This document shows positions 2,712 to 5,099 of a DNA stretch of 5,099 bases, in pieces. The notes below the pieces were generated by a model. It searched no databases and had not been told where the DNA came from. It worked only from the letters and a program-made list of their open reading frames with translations. The position numbers and the translations under genes are program-made. This DNA is from DATKDU01 sp035649415 (GTDB lineage Bacteria > Planctomycetota > Planctomycetia > Pirellulales > Pirellulaceae): NCBI GenBank assembly GCA_035649415.1, contig DASRJP010000440.1, positions 1 to 5,099 on the forward strand, written 5' to 3'. Position 1 is the stretch's first letter, and each line of letters begins with the position of its first letter.

Positions 2712-4922
2712 ATGGCCAAGCCCACCGCCAACGGCACGCGCGCCCTCCCCTGGATCGTCGCCGGCACTGCCGCCGTGTTGACATTGGTTTACCTGGCACT
2801 GTTCCTGTCGGTGCGAATTGCGGGCACCGAGGCGGCCCCGCTGCGGCTCCAGCTCTTCCTCTTGTTCCTCACGCCGGACGACATGTTGGCGAACATGTTC
2901 GGCGGTCGTTTCGCCTGGCAAGGCGTGTGGGACCGCCTGTGGACGCTCGGACTGGCAGCAGCCGGAATCTGGTGTGCAGTGTGGATCGGCTGGTGGCCGC
3001 TGCATCTGGTAGAACGGATTTCAATCTGTTCCTCGGGTGACGTGAGTTCGCTTCCCTTCGACCAGTCGTGGCCGCAGCGCGTCGTCTTTGCCGCTGCGAT
3101 TGGCCTGCACTGGATTTCGCTGCTGACGCTGCTGGTGGGATTGGCAGGGCTGCTCCAGACGCCGATTCTGGCGCTGATTTTCGCCGCTGCCGGCGTGGCG
3201 GCGCCAGTGGTGGCGTTGTGGCGGCGCAAGGGGGTCGGGAGTCTTTTTCGGCCGAAGTCTTCTATGGTGGAAAATGTTTCGGCCGAAAAAGACTCCCGAC
3301 CCCGTGGCCTGTGGATCGCAGTCTGTATGATTGCCGCGGTCTTTGCTGCGGTTGTCCTGTTGGGCGCCGCGCTGCCACCGTGGGACTTCGATGTCCTGGA
3401 ATATCACCTGCAAGTCCCCAAGGAATGGTACCTGACAGGGCGGATCGATTTCCTGCCGCATAACATCTATGCCAACATGCCGCTCGATGCAGAAATGCTG
3501 CCGCTGGCGGCGATGAGCGTGCTGGGCAATTGGTGGACGGGCGCGATCGTCGGCAAAACGGCGATGGGCGCCTGCGCGCTATTGACGGCGATCGCCATCT
3601 ACGGCCTGGTTCGCCGGCTGGCGTCGCCGCTGGCCGCCGCGATTGCCGCCGTCGTCTGGCTGTCGCATCCGTGGGCGATACACGTCTCGGTCAGCGGCCT
3701 GAACGAACAGGTTTATACCTTGTACTTCACGCTCGCAGTCAGTTCGGTCGCCACGCGAAAGGCCACGTGGCCCAACTGGCTGCTGTGCGGCTTCTTCACG
3801 GGGGCGGCAATCGCGTGCAAATACCCGGCGGTGGTGATGGCCGCTGTGCCGCTGGCGGCGTGGGCCGTGATTGCTCCGCGGCTGGCGTCGCCGCTGTCGG
3901 CGGCGTGGCGAGCGCGGCTGGCGGCACTGACCGTGTTTGCGGCAGCCGCGATGGCCAGCGGCGGGGCCTGGTACGTCAAGAACTGGGTGCAGGCCGGCAA
4001 TCCAGTCTATCCGCTGCTCGGCGATCGGCTGGACGGCCGCACACGCACGCCGGAAAAAAACGCCCAGTTCGACCGCGGCCATGCCGTGCCGCCGTACACG
4101 GGCCAAAGGCTAGCTGAGTCGCTCGTGCGGATCGGCTGGCAGAGCGAGCATCAGAGCCCGCTGTTGGTGCCGCTGGTGATTTTCGGACTGTTGGCAATTG
4201 CCGCGCCGATCGTGGGTCCAATGACCAATTGGGAGCAGTCTTTGGTCATTGGGACTTGGTCATTGGTCATTTTCTTCCTCGCCACGTGGTGGCTCTTCAC
4301 GCATCGACTCGACCGCTTTCTCGTGCCCGTCATTCCGCTGGCCGCGGTCATTGCGGGCAGCGGCTGCCAGTTTGCCCTGTCGCGGCCGCTGAAATGGGTT
4401 CTCTTTCCTTTGCTTGCAATCGGATTACTTTACAACCTGGCGTACGTCTGCTGGCCCATGCCGCTCTCCGAAATGGTGATGGCCGGGGACAACCGCTGGC
4501 TGGCGCCGCTGGAAGAGCTGCGCCGCGATGAGCCGCGCGATGACAAGCTCGTTTCGCGCGTGAATGCCGACATCTGCTGGCTCAATGCCAATGTGCCAGC
4601 GGGCAAGGCGGTTCTGTGTGTAGGCGAGGCGGCCGTTTTCGACCTGGAAGTGCAACACTACTACCACACCTGCTTCGATGACTGCTTGCTCGTGAAGTGG
4701 ACCGCCGGCAAAACAACCGCCGAGCGCAAGCAGCTTCTGCACGAGCGACAGGTCGCGTATGTCTATGTGGATTGGAACGAAATTGCCCGCTACCAGAGCC
4801 CGGGCAACTACGGCTTCGACCCGCGCATTTCCCGCGCGCTGCTGGAGGAACTCGTCGCACAAAAGGTGCTGGCGCCGCCACTGGCGGATGCACCGCCCGA
4901 GATCTATCCGGTCTTGCCCTGA
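2712..4922 (+). CDS. GT-C-fold integral membrane glycosyltransferase (family 39 / ArnT-like), 736 residues
   Basis: Proteins of this type transfer a sugar from a polyprenyl-phosphate donor to lipid, glycan or protein on the outer face of the inner membrane. I count roughly 13-15 hydrophobic helices between residues 13 and 590, then a soluble C-terminal domain (about 595-736). Around 224-232 the loop 'WDFDVLEYH', followed by 'VPKEWYLTGRIDFLPHNIYANMPLDAEMLPL', matches the acidic first-loop signature of the family (WDxLxYHL...PK...GRI...Y.N.P...EML) and should hold the catalytic acidic residue. 'CKYPAVV' and 'GLNEQVY' are further family-like segments. The C-terminal 'WLNANVPAGKAVLCVGEAAVFDLE' (from 623) and 'VAYVYVDWNEI' are also typical. 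Four helices precede the acidic loop, which I believe is usual in this bacterial subgroup. Three palindromic or tandem repeats are translated in frame: residues ~100-107, ~174-198 and ~503-520. ATG at 2712 is the first start; it has no Shine-Dalgarno. The acceptor is unknown. The stop TGA (4920-4922) lies inside the end of the opposing VanZ-like gene. Confidence 0.88.
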   Translation: MAKPTANGTRALPWIVAGTAAVLTLVYLALFLSVRIAGTEAAPLRLQLFLLFLTPDDMLANMFGGRFAWQGVWDRLWTLGLAAAGIWCAVWIGWWPLHLVERISICSSGDVSSLPFDQSWPQRVVFAAAIGLHWISLLTLLVGLAGLLQTPILALIFAAAGVAAPVVALWRRKGVGSLFRPKSSMVENVSAEKDSRPRGLWIAVCMIAAVFAAVVLLGAALPPWDFDVLEYHLQVPKEWYLTGRIDFLPHNIYANMPLDAEMLPLAAMSVLGNWWTGAIVGKTAMGACALLTAIAIYGLVRRLASPLAAAIAAVVWLSHPWAIHVSVSGLNEQVYTLYFTLAVSSVATRKATWPNWLLCGFFTGAAIACKYPAVVMAAVPLAAWAVIAPRLASPLSAAWRARLAALTVFAAAAMASGGAWYVKNWVQAGNPVYPLLGDRLDGRTRTPEKNAQFDRGHAVPPYTGQRLAESLVRIGWQSEHQSPLLVPLVIFGLLAIAAPIVGPMTNWEQSLVIGTWSLVIFFLATWWLFTHRLDRFLVPVIPLAAVIAGSGCQFALSRPLKWVLFPLLAIGLLYNLAYVCWPMPLSEMVMAGDNRWLAPLEELRRDEPRDDKLVSRVNADICWLNANVPAGKAVLCVGEAAVFDLEVQHYYHTCFDDCLLVKWTAGKTTAERKQLLHERQVAYVYVDWNEIARYQSPGNYGFDPRISRALLEELVAQKVLAPPLADAPPEIYPVLP
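3009..3031. repeat. REP-like palindrome C inside the glycosyltransferase gene
   Basis: GTA (3009-3011) is followed by stem GAACGGATT (3012-3020), loop TC and stem AATCTGTTC (3023-3031), with one mismatch. GTAG at 3009-3012 heads it, as in the elements at 308 and 1419. It is in frame and encodes V-E-R-I-S-I-C-S at about residues 100-107, a hydrophilic stretch just after the second membrane helix. It resembles element A (308-331) in length, head and stem layout. Confidence 0.55.
3231..3303. repeat. Perfect 26-bp inverted repeat E inside the glycosyltransferase gene
   Basis: The left arm 3231-3256 and right arm 3278-3303 are exact reverse complements, separated by 21 bases. Each arm contains the self-complementary TTCGGCCGAA and ends outward in GGGGTCGGGAG. 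The reading frame passes straight through: residues ~174-198 (from GVGSLFRP to AEKDSRP) form a charged loop between two hydrophobic segments ('AAPVVALWRRK' and 'GLWIAVCMIAAVFAAVV'). Such arms cannot arise from protein-level selection, so this is an inserted element tolerated in a loop. Confidence 0.9.
4218..4271. repeat. Heptamer tandem repeat F with an inverted copy, inside the glycosyltransferase gene
   Basis: From 4242 the sequence runs in 7-base steps: TTGGTCA, TTGGGAC, TTGGTCA, TTGGTCA, then TT. Upstream, CCAATGACCAA (4218-4228) is the exact inverse of TTGGTCATTGG (4242-4252). The translated segment is P-M-T-N-W-E-Q-S-L-V-I-G-T-W-S-L-V-I, so the repeat supplies about the first half of a membrane helix (SLVIGTWSLVIFFLATWWLF). 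Short tandem heptamers of this type are known as STRRs in cyanobacteria; membership in such a family here is inference. Confidence 0.7.
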
Positions 4923-5098
4923 TCGGACGCCGCCTTGTCTTCTTTAGATTTTCCCTGCCACAAATTCCACGCGGCATAGATGGCGGCGAAGCCGATCGAT
5001 CCGATGGCGGCCCCCATCATGTCAAATCGCCAGTCGGCAATATCCATGTCGCGGCCGACCAGGCTCTGCGACACTTCATCCACTGCTCCGTACGCGGC
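4904..5098 (-). CDS. VanZ-family membrane protein, C-terminal fragment
   Basis: Reading the - strand from the right edge gives an open frame of 64 residues ending at TAG (4906-4904); the start lies beyond the window. The sequence 'YGAVDEVSQSLVGRDMDIADW', then 'RFDMMGAAIGSIGFAAIYAAW', matches the VanZ-family C-terminal signature (D-E-x-x-Q...GR...D-x-x-D...N/D-x-x-Ga-x-x-G), followed by a last membrane helix and a charged tail (KSKEDKAASDQGKTG). VanZ itself confers low-level teicoplanin resistance; most family members in environmental bacteria have no proven role, so resistance should not be assumed. The last 19 bases overlap the end of the convergent glycosyltransferase gene, leaving no room for an intergenic terminator. 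Confidence 0.75.
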   Translation of the reverse strand, partial: AAYGAVDEVSQSLVGRDMDIADWRFDMMGAAIGSIGFAAIYAAWNLWQGKSKEDKAASDQGKTG

Positions 5099-5099
5099 T

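Noticed and set aside
3231..3303. Intrinsic terminator splitting the glycosyltransferase into two genes
   Set aside because: The frame is continuous on both sides with family-like sequence afterwards, and no T-tract follows the right arm; an inserted repeat explains it better.

Overview
The window looks like chromosomal DNA of a GC-rich member of the Planctomycetota (a Pirellulales-like genome is my best guess). The grounds are the C-terminus of a planctomycete-style PVC haem-binding protein at the left edge, a GT-C membrane glycosyltransferase and VanZ-like protein of the kind common there, weak or absent Shine-Dalgarno signals, and a high density of short palindromic repeats. This assignment is inference, as no rRNA or other marker gene is present.

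Layout from left to right: (1) the last ~100 codons of a large + strand protein (to 302); (2) an unrecognised 177-residue + strand protein (354-887); (3) a convergent junction (888-947) filled by a double hairpin; (4) two - strand genes, a DapA/NanA-superfamily aldolase (2515-1481) followed by tadA, the tRNA adenosine deaminase (1415-948), separated by 65 bases that are almost wholly a perfect 25-bp inverted repeat; (5) a divergent intergenic region (2516-2711) with a perfect 23-bp inverted repeat just before the next start codon; (6) a 736-residue + strand membrane glycosyltransferase (2712-4922); (7) the C-terminal 64 residues of a VanZ-family protein on the - strand (4904 to the right edge), whose end overlaps the end of the glycosyltransferase gene.

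The genes are ordinary accessory or housekeeping functions with no obvious shared pathway. What stands out is the repeat load. Each of the four intergenic gaps carries a palindromic element, and three further elements lie inside the glycosyltransferase reading frame, where they are translated in frame. Three elements (308, 1419, 3009) start with GTAG directly before the palindrome, as in REP sequences mobilised by RAYT (TnpA_REP) transposases. Two (1419-1475 and 2651-2700) share one layout: a 7-base stem, a TCC loop and a 7-base stem, present twice in opposite orientation. No transposase, CRISPR array, tRNA or rRNA is visible.
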